This document shows positions 1 to 8,036 of a stretch of 45,762 nucleotides of DNA, piece by piece. The notes below the pieces were generated by a model, which did not search any database, was not told the DNA's origin, and saw only the letters and a program-made list of their open reading frames with translations. Every line of letters starts with the position of its first letter. The first letter of the stretch is position 1. Source of the DNA: Bacteroidota bacterium (lineage in GTDB: Bacteria > Bacteroidota > Rhodothermia > Rhodothermales > UBA10348); the NCBI GenBank assembly GCA_029262775.1, contig JAJCYR010000019.1, positions 1-45,762 on the forward strand, read 5' to 3'. The translations under genes and the position numbers were made by a program.

Positions 1-2228
1 ATGGGGCCAAGCCCGCCAAAGAGCTTGTCGAGACGCAGGCCATAGAACGGCGGATTCACGGCGCCATCCGGATGGTTCTGCAGCTTGTACACGCCGTCCT
101 GCAGGAAGCCGCCCGTGAAGGTGCCCGTCATCCAGTCGACCTCTACGGTAACTATGATCTGGGTCGATGCGCCGGCCGCGAGCGATCCCACGGTCCATGT
201 AATGGTGTGCGTGTTGGAATCGTATGCGACGCCGGCCGCCGGACTCGCCGATACAAAGGCCACGCCGTAAGGAAGCGTGTCGGTCAGCACAACACCCGTT
301 GCGTCGCCGCTGCCCACATTGCTGGCTGTCAGCGTGTAGGTAAACGTGTCGCCCAGGTCCACAGACGCCTGGCTCGACGACTTCTGGACCTTGATGTCCG
401 TGCCCGGTGAGACATGGGGTCGGTAGCCAAAGTCTGCATCCAGGAAGTCTTCTCCCGCCGTCAATGTAACCTGTTCGGGGTCATTATTAGTAGTCAGGTT
501 CAGGCCAGCAGGCACCGTCGCATCGACCACATCTACACTGTAATCGCCGGCAGGCAGGGCGTCAAACAAGTAGTGTCCGTTGGCGTCCGTTGTTGCAACC
601 TCAACGAGCTGTTGTCCGCCGTTCGTATAGAGCTTGACGTCGACGCCAGGAATACCTGCTTCACCGCCGTCCTGCACGCCATTTCCGTTGGTGTCCTCGA
701 AGACCGTATCGCCAATGGAGCCGAGCGGAGCCGGGTCTTCGGTACATGTCACAATACGGGTTACGGCGCCACTTCCGGGGAGCTCGACCGTGATCTTGCG
801 GACGCCGGTAGCGCTGAAGGGCACGACCTGAATGCTGTTGTCACCGAGTGCCAGGATTTGATGGCTCTCAATCACGTTGTTGTTGACATCGTATGCCGTT
901 ACAATACCCGCCACTTCCACGTTGTCCACGTCCAGGATGTGCACCTCTTCGAGGTTGGTATCCTGGTCGAATTCGAAGATCAGTGTGCCACCATTCGCAT
1001 TGTCGTCGGGGTCATTGCTGTCGCCGTCCTCGGAGATGATCAGTACGTTTCCGAGCGCGGTGTCGTTGGCACCAGGCTGATTCAGGCCGCCGCCATTGCC
1101 TACGCCGGGGCCGCCAAAGTCTGCATTGGGCGCACCGAGGTCCGAGTCGCCACCGGTAGGGTTGGCTGAGTTGAACAGCATGGCCGGCTTCTGAGGGTTA
1201 TTGGTCGAAACCGTCATGCCCCAGGCTGCATACTGATTTGTGATAATGGTACCTGGAGCCAGGGCCTGGCCGTTGGCATCTGTATCGAAATCAATGTCCG
1301 GGGTGCACTCGTCTACGCGTCCGTCGCCACCGGGCACAGTTGCGCCACAGAAATCGATGTTGGAAATCGCTTTCGCTGTCGGACCGGATGTACCGTTCGG
1401 ATTCGTCCAGGAATTGCCGGAGAAGGGGTACAACATATTCCCGGCTTTCACCACGGCATTGTTCACGACTTTGTCGAGTGTGAACCCAACGTATTCACCG
1501 GGTTCGCCATCCTTCTGGATCCAGGAGACGATGGTTACGGTTTCCCCGTCGACCTGGACCGTCACATTGGACGTACCGATATCGGAACCTTCGAGCTTGC
1601 ACGTCTCGTCGTCGTCGCCTTCAGACGCACAGAGTGTGCCACCATTTTTTTCAACAGCTCCCGCAACGAAGAAAAGTCCGGCGTCCGGATCGTTCGTTAC
1701 GGAATCATTTTCATCACCATCGTCCCACTCGTCCTGCTGGGCCGCATCCATTCCCATCACGATTGGCTGCGAGCAGCTTACATGAAACGCGATCACGTTC
1801 ACGTCGCTGTCATCAGAGCCGCCCGCAGAACTTGCGTCCGTCGTGTCATTCGGGTCCAGCACGACGATGTGCAGGTTGTTGCTGTCGAACTCACCGTTAT
1901 TACCCTTGCTCGATTTCTTGGATTTTCCTGAATCGCCTGAATCTGCCGATTCATCGCCAGAAAATGCGAACAATTGACCGGGCGACAATATGCCGTCAAA
2001 ATAGACAATCCGGTCGCTGGCACTGCCTTTGTCCGAACGAACGACGACGCGCGCCGGAGCGCTGCCTTCATAGCGTAGCATGACGGTCACTACCTTTTCG
2101 CTGCACTCCGTGCAATCGGCGCGTGAATCGCCTCCTGCCTGTGCCTGAAGCGGCACGGCCATCATCAGGGCGAGAAGGACTGGAAACGCAGCGAGTCTGC
2201 GGAGGGTGTCTGTAATGAGAGGGCGCAT
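1..2228 (-). CDS. Large secreted protein with SdrD_B and DUF11 domains (3' end outside window)
   Basis: The reading frame is open from an ATG at 2228 to the left edge, giving at least 742 residues without a stop. The N-terminus is a signal peptide (Arg, hydrophobic core, then LQAQA at about residues 20-26). Next comes an Asp/Asn/Gly-rich extracellular region to about residue 500. Residues about 501-600 are a SdrD_B/Cna-B type repeat: it opens GSIGDTVFEDTNGNGVQD, has GLYxF-like HYLFDALPAGDYSV, and ends DFGYRP. Residues about 607-690 are a DUF11 (conserved repeat) domain with YTLTASNVGSGDATGVVLTD and a TWTVGSLAAG strand. The acidic calcium-like loops fit an exported surface or matrix protein. 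A sorting domain would be expected in the missing C-terminus. Domain calls are confident; adhesive function is inference. Confidence 0.85.
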   Translation of the reverse strand, partial: MRPLITDTLRRLAAFPVLLALMMAVPLQAQAGGDSRADCTECSEKVVTVMLRYEGSAPARVVVRSDKGSASDRIVYFDGILSPGQLFAFSGDESADSGDSGKSKKSSKGNNGEFDSNNLHIVVLDPNDTTDASSAGGSDDSDVNVIAFHVSCSQPIVMGMDAAQQDEWDDGDENDSVTNDPDAGLFFVAGAVEKNGGTLCASEGDDDETCKLEGSDIGTSNVTVQVDGETVTIVSWIQKDGEPGEYVGFTLDKVVNNAVVKAGNMLYPFSGNSWTNPNGTSGPTAKAISNIDFCGATVPGGDGRVDECTPDIDFDTDANGQALAPGTIITNQYAAWGMTVSTNNPQKPAMLFNSANPTGGDSDLGAPNADFGGPGVGNGGGLNQPGANDTALGNVLIISEDGDSNDPDDNANGGTLIFEFDQDTNLEEVHILDVDNVEVAGIVTAYDVNNNVIESHQILALGDNSIQVVPFSATGVRKITVELPGSGAVTRIVTCTEDPAPLGSIGDTVFEDTNGNGVQDGGEAGIPGVDVKLYTNGGQQLVEVATTDANGHYLFDALPAGDYSVDVVDATVPAGLNLTTNNDPEQVTLTAGEDFLDADFGYRPHVSPGTDIKVQKSSSQASVDLGDTFTYTLTASNVGSGDATGVVLTDTLPYGVAFVSASPAAGVAYDSNTHTITWTVGSLAAGASTQIIVTVEVDWMTGTFTGGFLQDGVYKLQNHPDGAVNPPFYGLRLDKLFGGLGP

Positions 2229-2440
2229 GATCGTATGAGCTTGGTGATGAAATCAGTCCAGACATGGGACTGCGGGTCGCTCATCTTCAATAGCCGTGCC
2301 AAATTGAAAAAAGCGGCTCATACATATCATTAGGGGCTATTCAGCCCAGTGAATGTGCAATGCGTGTCTCACTATGGATCCCGCAATTGACTTTTCTGAA
2401 ACGCGCGGGTAGCTTGGCTCCATCTACCCGATACACTACC

Positions 2441-3799
2441 ATGCTTCGCGTTCTTCTCGTAATTACTGCCCTCGTGTCCGCCGCTTTGGCGTGGGCGCTA
2501 CCCATGCCTGCGCTATATGCGGTTGCAGTGGGACTGCTGCTCATTGCCGGCGTACTGGTGTCGGTAGCCATGCGGCGTCGCCACAGCGATGTTCCTGAGG
2601 TCTATTCGGAACTTCCTGAAGAGGAGGACGAAGACATGGCCTCACTCGGGATTATCGAGATCAAGCCCAAAAGTCGGGCTGCTGCGTCCTCGTCAGATCC
2701 CAGTCAGATCAACAAGAGTCAGTCTGGAGAGGACGAAGGGGAGCATGCATCGGCAAATCCGCATGCGGAAACCAGCCGTCCCACTTCTGGCATCATGGAG
2801 CCGCCCGATCCCTACCGGACTGAAGTCGTCTCCGCGCCCGTGGTCGGCAAAGCGCGAACCCGTCCACCGCGCGCCCGCGTCATGGTGGCCGAAGCCTCAT
2901 CGAGCCGCGGAAATGACATTCTGGTGCCCGCACTCAGGTCCCTCAGGGCCGCGATCGACGCGTACACGGTATGTCTCCTGCGCCAGGAAGAAGCGCCGCT
3001 GCGCTACCATGTCGAGGCAATGGTGAGTCAGAATTCCTATGCTCGCAGCGGCGGCAGCTTTGCCACGAGCGATCCCCTCATGGCTGGGCACCGCACACTC
3101 GTCCCCATTGTCTATCCGCGCGTGGGCCCGAACGGCTTCTCCAAACAGAAGCTGGGATACTACCACGAACCCATCAATGTGCGTCAGGTGGCCATGGTGC
3201 CCATTGCATCGAAGAAGCGGGACCATGTGTTCATTCTTCTGGTCGATACGGTGCACGACGGTGGCCTTGAAAGCGCCGCCGTTCGCGTACTCCTCGAGCA
3301 GTACGGCCGTCTCATGGCAGTGCTTCTCGATACGGCTGCCGATGGGGACCTGGCCGAAGGCGATACCGACTTCAGCAAGCCGCGCCGGGAGATCATTGCC
3401 GACGAAATGGAGCGTTCGCGCTCCATGGGGTACGACCTGTCGCTGGCCCTCGTATTCCTGAACAAGGCCGAAGAAGACGGTGTCTCAAACGAGGATCTGG
3501 ACGATCTGGAAATACGCTTCGAGGGGCGTCTGCGCGAAGTGGCGCTCGACGCCCGCATTGAACGTTTCGGTGAGCTGACGTTTGGTGTGTTCTATCATGG
3601 GCAGCAGGAGACGGTGGGCGCGTGGGCAGCCCGAATCCAGGAGGCTTTCGACGAGGAAGCAGCGCCGCTGGATGGTGGTGTCAGTATCGGAGTCGTCATT
3701 TGCGGAGAACAGCACGGTGGGCCGGATTCGCTGAGAGCGCACGCCACGGCCGCACTGCAGTCGGCGTTCGAGACGGGCGAGTGCACGATTGTGGAGTGA
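2441..3799 (+). CDS. Membrane-anchored GAF-like/degenerate GGDEF protein
   Basis: 452 residues from the ATG at 2441; an in-frame ATG at 2360 is less likely because 2441 puts a transmembrane hairpin right at the N-terminus. Two hydrophobic segments (about 2-20 and 25-47) are followed by a basic stop-transfer RRRHSD and an acidic, Ser-rich linker to about 165. Residues about 165-300 look like a GAF/sensor fold. Residues about 310-452 have the helix-strand pattern of a diguanylate cyclase domain (RREIIADEMERSRSMGYDLS), but the GGDEF signature is replaced by GELTF (377-381), so cyclase activity is not expected. The stop codon overlaps the GTG start of deoB. A signalling or scaffold role at the membrane is inference; the GAF call is weaker than the degenerate GGDEF call. 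Confidence 0.75.
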   Translation: MLRVLLVITALVSAALAWALPMPALYAVAVGLLLIAGVLVSVAMRRRHSDVPEVYSELPEEEDEDMASLGIIEIKPKSRAAASSSDPSQINKSQSGEDEGEHASANPHAETSRPTSGIMEPPDPYRTEVVSAPVVGKARTRPPRARVMVAEASSSRGNDILVPALRSLRAAIDAYTVCLLRQEEAPLRYHVEAMVSQNSYARSGGSFATSDPLMAGHRTLVPIVYPRVGPNGFSKQKLGYYHEPINVRQVAMVPIASKKRDHVFILLVDTVHDGGLESAAVRVLLEQYGRLMAVLLDTAADGDLAEGDTDFSKPRREIIADEMERSRSMGYDLSLALVFLNKAEEDGVSNEDLDDLEIRFEGRLREVALDARIERFGELTFGVFYHGQQETVGAWAARIQEAFDEEAAPLDGGVSIGVVICGEQHGGPDSLRAHATAALQSAFETGECTIVE

Positions 3800-5004
3800 C
3801 ATACGTGAGCATCATACTGGATGGCGTGGGCATTGGCGAGGCGCCCGATGCTGCTGCGTACGGCGACCGGGGGAGCGACACGCTGGGACACGTCCTGGCT
3901 GCTTGCCGCCCGTCGCTCCCAAACCTGGAACGGTTGGGACTGGGATGCATCCGGCCGCTCGTGGGTGTTCAGTGTGTCGACGAGCCCGCGGCATCGTTCG
4001 GACGCCTGCAGGAGGTATCGGCCGGCAAAGATTCAACGACGGGGCACTGGGAGCTCGCCGGCATCCGGCTCGTCGAGCCGTTTCCGACGTATCCGGGTGG
4101 CTTTCCGCCGGAGGTGATGGAGGCGTTTCTGCGAGAAACCGGATGCCGGCGAGCGCTTGGCAACCGTCCGGAGTCGGGAACGGTCATTATCGATGCCTTC
4201 GGCGAAGAACATCTGAAGACCGGCCATCCCATCGTATACACATCGGCCGACAGCGTATTCCAGATTGCAGCGCACGTGGAAAAGGTACCGCTCGAGACGC
4301 TCTATGCGTGGTGTGAGGCGGCGCGCGCGCGCGTGTGTACGGGCGCGCACGGCGTCGGCCGCGTGATTGCGCGGCCGTTCACCGGCGCGCCCGGCAATTT
4401 CCGCCGCCTCTCCGACAAGCGCCGCGACTACGCGCGCGCGCCGCACAGGACGCCCCTGCAACAGGCGCTCCAGGAGGCGGGCGTTCGCACGGTATGCGTT
4501 GGAAAAATTGCCGATCTGTTCGCCGGGGTCGGGTTCGACGAGGTGGTCAAGACGAAGGGCAACGCAGATGGTATCCGGGAAACCATCGAGGCCATGAAAC
4601 GGGCGTCGCGGGCTGAGCACGGCGATGACAAGGGCACGCCGGAACGGACGTTCATCTGGACAAATCTGATTGATTTTGATCAGGAATACGGTCACCGGAA
4701 CAATCCAGAGGGGTTTGCCCGTGCACTGGAGGAATTTGACCAGGCGCTCCCGGGCCTGCTGGCCGCGCTGCCCGAGACGGGTCGTCTCCTGATCTCAGCC
4801 GATCATGGAAACGACCCGACGACCGCATCCACCGATCATTCCCGCGAATTCGTGCCGCTTCTCGTCGTCTCGCCAGACACGCCCCGCGACCTCGGTACGC
4901 GGGCCACATTTGCCGATCATGCGGCGAGTATCGCGCATTATTTCAGCGTGCCGTACTCTTCAGGCGGAGAATCTTTCGAAATGAGCCCGGCAAAGGACGA
5001 ATGA
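3796..5004 (+). CDS. deoB: Phosphopentomutase
   Basis: Interconverts (deoxy)ribose 1-phosphate and 5-phosphate in nucleoside salvage; cytosolic, two-metal alkaline phosphatase superfamily. 402 residues from GTG at 3796, matching the family's usual length of about 390-410. The longer in-frame extension would run deep into the preceding gene. Visible signatures: metal-binding DGVGIGEAPDAAAYGD from residue 9, the phosphorylated-threonine motif DSTTGHWE at 79-86, DHGND at 336-340 and DHSREFVP at 347-354. The start overlaps the upstream stop as GTGA, and its own stop overlaps the next gene as ATGA, so the four genes are probably translationally coupled. A second GTG at 3805 is a possible start. 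Confidence 0.95.
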   Translation: MTYVSIILDGVGIGEAPDAAAYGDRGSDTLGHVLAACRPSLPNLERLGLGCIRPLVGVQCVDEPAASFGRLQEVSAGKDSTTGHWELAGIRLVEPFPTYPGGFPPEVMEAFLRETGCRRALGNRPESGTVIIDAFGEEHLKTGHPIVYTSADSVFQIAAHVEKVPLETLYAWCEAARARVCTGAHGVGRVIARPFTGAPGNFRRLSDKRRDYARAPHRTPLQQALQEAGVRTVCVGKIADLFAGVGFDEVVKTKGNADGIRETIEAMKRASRAEHGDDKGTPERTFIWTNLIDFDQEYGHRNNPEGFARALEEFDQALPGLLAALPETGRLLISADHGNDPTTASTDHSREFVPLLVVSPDTPRDLGTRATFADHAASIAHYFSVPYSSGGESFEMSPAKDE

Positions 5005-5267
5005 CGCTTGGAAAAGTGATAGGAACTGTGTGGGCAACCCGCAAGGATGAATCGTTGCGCGGCATGACGTTACAGCTGGTTCGCGAGCTGGAGCCAGACG
5101 GCGCCGAGAAGAACCGGGTGGTGGTGGCCGTGGACAGTGTGGGGGCTGGGGTCGGGGAGCACGTGCTCTTCGTTCAGGGCTCGAGCGCGCGGCAGACCGC
5201 GCTCACGAAGGACAAGCCTGTCGATGCCGTGATCATGGCCATCGTGGACCGGTTGGACGTGCCGTGA
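5001..5267 (+). CDS. EutN/CcmL-family microcompartment vertex protein (copy 1)
   Basis: 88 residues, the usual length for the BMC-P (EutN/CcmL) pentamer that caps icosahedral vertices of bacterial microcompartments. The N-terminal GKVIGTVWATRKDESLRG strand pair, the VAVDSVGAGVGEHVLFVQGSSAR core and the C-terminal DAVIMAIVDRLDV strand are the family pattern. The start overlaps the deoB stop by four bases. No BMC-H shell hexamer, aldolase or aldehyde dehydrogenase is in the window. It could serve a shell encoded elsewhere, or be an orphan pentamer with another job. Confidence 0.9.
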   Translation: MTLGKVIGTVWATRKDESLRGMTLQLVRELEPDGAEKNRVVVAVDSVGAGVGEHVLFVQGSSARQTALTKDKPVDAVIMAIVDRLDVP

Positions 5268-5542
5268 ATGCCGGGCGCGTGACGGGCCGGGTCTGGGCCA
5301 CGCGAAAGGATGCGAGTCTGGAAGGGAAGCGCCTGTTGGTGGTGCAGCCGCTCAATTTTCGGGGCGTCCCAGTGGGCCCGGAATTTGTCGCACTCGATAC
5401 GGTCGACGCGGGCGTGGGGGACCGGGTCATATACGTGTCATCGAGCGAAGCCACCATTCCGTTCCGACCGGGTCTGACGGCGACCGATGCCACGATCGTG
5501 GGCATTCTGGACCGGGTGGACCACGTGGATGGCTCCTGGTAG
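5264..5542 (+). CDS. EutN/CcmL-family microcompartment vertex protein (copy 2)
   Basis: 92 residues from a GTG that overlaps the previous stop (GTGA). It is paralogous to the gene just upstream: GRVTGRVWATRKDASLEGKR, VALDTVDAGVGDRVIYVSSSEA and ATIVGILDRVD align block by block with copy 1. It differs in the loop after the second strand (LNFRGVPVGPEF) and before the last strand (FRPGLTATD), so the two may form different pentamers or one mixed ring. It is the last gene of the operon; a short T-run follows the stop before the convergent pcm gene. Confidence 0.9.
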   Translation: MNAGRVTGRVWATRKDASLEGKRLLVVQPLNFRGVPVGPEFVALDTVDAGVGDRVIYVSSSEATIPFRPGLTATDATIVGILDRVDHVDGSW

Positions 5543-5549
5543 GGCTTTT

Positions 5550-6215
5550 TTACTCCGTATCGTCCAAGAGCGGTACGAAGTGGAAGTCGTCAAGCTCTTC
5601 ATCGTCCCAGGAGTCTTCTCCTGAGCGCGTGAAGCGCATCATACGCTGGTGGGACCGCGGCCCGATGGGGACGATCAGGCGTCCTCCGGCGCGCATGTTG
5701 TCCGGGTCTGGAAGACGCAGTTGCCGCAGCAGGTCCACCGGGACCGTCTCGGCGCCGGCCGTCACGACAATGCCATCGAAGGGCCCCATCGATGGCCATC
5801 CCTGCACGCCGTCTCCGAATCGGCACACGGCGCGGTAGCCGAGCGTGCGCAGCAGCTCGGCCGTACGGACCTGAAGCGGTTTAATGCGTTCGATGGTGAA
5901 GACCTGGGCCCCCATTTCGCACAGGATGGCGGCCTGGTAGCCGCTGCCGGTCCCGATTTCAAGAATCCGGTGGCCGGGCTTGATGCCGAGAAGACTGGTC
6001 TGGTAGGCGACGGTGAATGGCTGGGAAATAGTGACCCGATGGCCAATAGGAAGCGCCACGTCCTCGTAGGCGCGCTGCAGGAAGGCGTTGTCCAGATAAA
6101 GGTGACGCGGTACGCGGCCCACCGCCGCGAGCACGCCCGGATCGGTGATGCCCTTTTCGCGGATGACTTCGACGAGGTGGTCGCGCTGACGCTGGAATCG
6201 GCGGTCCGTCTTCAT
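5550..6215 (-). CDS. pcm: Protein-L-isoaspartate O-methyltransferase
   Basis: 221 residues. Repairs isoaspartyl damage by methylating L-isoaspartate with S-adenosylmethionine. The N-terminal MVE-like helix, the VPRHLYLDNAFLQRAYEDVALPI segment carrying the family substrate-binding pattern, the SQPFTVAYQTSLL strand-helix and the SAM motif ILEIGTGSGYQAAIL are all present, followed by the DGIVVTAGAETVP strand. The gene starts four bases inside the end of cdaA, so it is probably the last gene of a folP-cdaA-pcm operon. It converges on the EutN copy 2 gene with only seven bases between. Confidence 0.95.
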   Translation of the reverse strand: MKTDRRFQRQRDHLVEVIREKGITDPGVLAAVGRVPRHLYLDNAFLQRAYEDVALPIGHRVTISQPFTVAYQTSLLGIKPGHRILEIGTGSGYQAAILCEMGAQVFTIERIKPLQVRTAELLRTLGYRAVCRFGDGVQGWPSMGPFDGIVVTAGAETVPVDLLRQLRLPDPDNMRAGGRLIVPIGPRSHQRMMRFTRSGEDSWDDEELDDFHFVPLLDDTE

Positions 6216-6988
6216 GGTGCGTCAGGAGTCGGGGACAGCGCCTGCGTCACGTACTTCTCGACGATGTCGGGAAGGATGTTCTGTTTCAGGTTGCCGTCGC
6301 GGGCCACCGAAATGCGTCCCGTTTCTTCTGACACCACGATAACCACGGCGTCGGATATTTCCGTGACACCGACCGCCGCACGGTGCCGTAGCCCGAGCTG
6401 CGGGCTCAGGTTCATGTTGGTGGAGATGGGAAGAATGCAGCGGGCCGCCTCAATACGGCCGTCGCGGATAATGACCGCACCATCGTGGAGCGGGTTCTGC
6501 GAATAGAAAATGGTGATCAGCAGATCCTGGCTGACCTGGGCGTGAAGTGGGGCCCCGGTTTCCACGTAGCTGCGCAGCCCGCTCGAGCGTTCAAACACAA
6601 TCAGGGCACCAATCCTCTGCTCGCTCATGGACCGGACGGCACACGCAATTTCGTGGACACGCTCGGCCTGGGCCGGGGAGCGCATGAAGCGGCGCACCAG
6701 CGGATTCTGTCCCAGAAGAAGGAGCACGCGCCGAATCTCGGGCTGGAACAGGATGATTACCGCCAGGACGAATACCTCGGCAATGGAGCCGAAGAGCGCC
6801 TGGAGAATGGTCATGTCGGCGGCCGTGACCAGCAGTTGTACTATGTACAGCGCCAGAATACCGATACCGATCTGCACGGCGATGGTGCCCCGCATGAGTT
6901 GATACAGCATGTACAACACGTATGCCACGAGTCCGATCTCGAGCAGATCGACCAGCCGGATTGGTATGACCCAGGGAATAAGTGTCAT
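6212..6988 (-). CDS. cdaA: Diadenylate cyclase CdaA (c-di-AMP synthase)
   Basis: 258 residues. Makes cyclic di-AMP from two ATP at the membrane. Three hydrophobic segments lie in the first about 85 residues, followed by a coiled linker and the DisA_N catalytic domain. The two catalytic motifs are intact: DGA at 169-171 within NPLHDGAVIIRDGRIEAA, and RHR at 201-203 within LGLRHRAAVGVTE. Length and layout match single CdaA enzymes. It sits directly downstream of folP (19-base gap), a pairing common in Bacteroidota, and overlaps pcm by four bases. No CdaR or GlmM partner is visible here. Confidence 0.95.
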   Translation of the reverse strand: MTLIPWVIPIRLVDLLEIGLVAYVLYMLYQLMRGTIAVQIGIGILALYIVQLLVTAADMTILQALFGSIAEVFVLAVIILFQPEIRRVLLLLGQNPLVRRFMRSPAQAERVHEIACAVRSMSEQRIGALIVFERSSGLRSYVETGAPLHAQVSQDLLITIFYSQNPLHDGAVIIRDGRIEAARCILPISTNMNLSPQLGLRHRAAVGVTEISDAVVIVVSEETGRISVARDGNLKQNILPDIVEKYVTQALSPTPDAP

Positions 6989-7007
6989 GCGGTATGGTGG
7001 CGGGCGG

Positions 7008-7916
7008 TCATGTCGTGTGGCCGAATGAACGGGTGAGCTGAAGCGTGTGCAGAAAGCGGACCGTTTCCAGGACGTCGTGCGTCCGCACTATACGGGCGCC
7101 ACGCTCGACGGCCAAACCTGTGATGGCGAGCGAGCCCGGAAGGCGGTCTTCGGGCGTGATGTCACCATGCATAGCGTCCGCGTCGCCGGGCATACTCATG
7201 GCATGGGGCATACTCATGGCATCGGCCACACTTCTTTTTCTGGATACACCGATAAGCAGCGGACAACCCAGTCCGGCAAATTCCGACAGGCGCGCCATGA
7301 GTGTCAGGTTGCCAGGCGTAGTCTTGCCGAAACCAAACCCCGGATCGAGCAGGACGCGCTCTACGCCCGCCGAGTGGGCCAGGTCGCGCGCTGCGCGCAG
7401 CGCCTCCTGGACCACACCCACAATATCGTTGTGCGGCATGACGTGCGGCATGTCACCCGGCAGCCCGACGGAATGCATGAGGCATAGCGGCGCGTCATGC
7501 ATGGCCGCAACCCGGGCCAGCTCCGGGTCGAAGCGGAGGGCGGTGATGTCGTTGATCATGGCGGCTCCGGCCGTCAGGGCTGCCCGTGCCACCTCGCTCC
7601 GGAATGTGTCGATGGACAGGGGAATCTCCGGATGATCACGGCCCAGTTCCTCGACGACGGGAAGAATCCGGTCGCATTCCTGTGCGGCCGATACGAGGGT
7701 GGCTCCCTGGCCGTACGCCGAGCCACGGGGTCGGGAAGATGCACCACCGATATCGATGACGGCAGCGCCCTGTTGCGCCATGAGGACAGCCCGCGCGACG
7801 GCCTGGGAGGGCTCCATATAGCGCCCACCATCGGAAAAGGAATCGGGCGTGACGTTCAGGATGCCCATCACGAGGGGTCCCGGTGCGTCCAGAAAATGTG
7901 TGCCGAGTTCGGGCAT
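7008..7916 (-). CDS. folP: Dihydropteroate synthase
   Basis: 302 residues from the ATG at 7916; longer in-frame starts overlap the divergent GH3 gene and lack family similarity. Condenses 7,8-dihydropterin pyrophosphate with p-aminobenzoate in folate synthesis. Motifs: MGILNVTPDSFSDGG, IDIGG followed by ASSRPRG (usually ESTRPG), SIDTF, MINDITAL, LLDPGFGFGKT, GVSRKRS and the terminal RTHDV. After RKRS there is a Met-rich insertion of about 20 residues built from an 18-bp tandem duplication at 7188-7222, which lengthens a loop before the final helices. First gene of the folP-cdaA-pcm operon. Confidence 0.93.
   Translation of the reverse strand: MPELGTHFLDAPGPLVMGILNVTPDSFSDGGRYMEPSQAVARAVLMAQQGAAVIDIGGASSRPRGSAYGQGATLVSAAQECDRILPVVEELGRDHPEIPLSIDTFRSEVARAALTAGAAMINDITALRFDPELARVAAMHDAPLCLMHSVGLPGDMPHVMPHNDIVGVVQEALRAARDLAHSAGVERVLLDPGFGFGKTTPGNLTLMARLSEFAGLGCPLLIGVSRKRSVADAMSMPHAMSMPGDADAMHGDITPEDRLPGSLAITGLAVERGARIVRTHDVLETVRFLHTLQLTRSFGHTT
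7188..7222. repeat. 18-bp tandem duplication inside folP
   Basis: The 17-base string gggcatactcatggcat occurs at 7188-7204 and again at 7206-7222, one base apart, giving an 18-base period. It encodes two copies of a six-residue Ala-Met-Ser-Met-Pro unit in folP, so the reading frame is kept. Confidence 0.85.
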
Positions 7917-7936
7917 GTGTGTTCTGCGCGATGGAT

Positions 7937-7956
7937 GCCGTTTGGTGCCGTTTGGT
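7937..7956. repeat. Two tandem 10-bp repeats between divergent folP and GH3 gene
   Basis: gccgtttggt is repeated exactly at 7937-7946 and 7947-7956 and followed by a partial third copy (gccggtgg). It lies in the 120-base divergent intergenic region, 21 bases upstream of the folP start and 81 bases upstream of the GH3 gene. It could be an operator or a slippage product; nothing here decides. Confidence 0.55.
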
Positions 7957-8036
7957 GCCGGTGGACAAGATAGGCATGGATCCCCGTCTGTGGCGCGGCG
8001 TTTCCTGGTCACACGATTCAATGACTGCATCCATAC

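Noticed and set aside
2281-2440. Promoter with TTGACT at 2387-2392 and TACACT at 2432-2437
   Set aside because: The spacing between the hexamers (39 bases) is far too long for a sigma-70 promoter, and no better pair was found.
3622-3795. Upstream extension of phosphopentomutase
   Set aside because: It lies wholly inside the preceding gene and has no family similarity; the family start aligns with the GTG at 3796.
5649-6506. Long plus-strand open frame opposite pcm and cdaA
   Set aside because: It is antisense to two genes with intact catalytic motifs, and its product has no domain, signal or family resemblance; a shadow of GC-rich coding.
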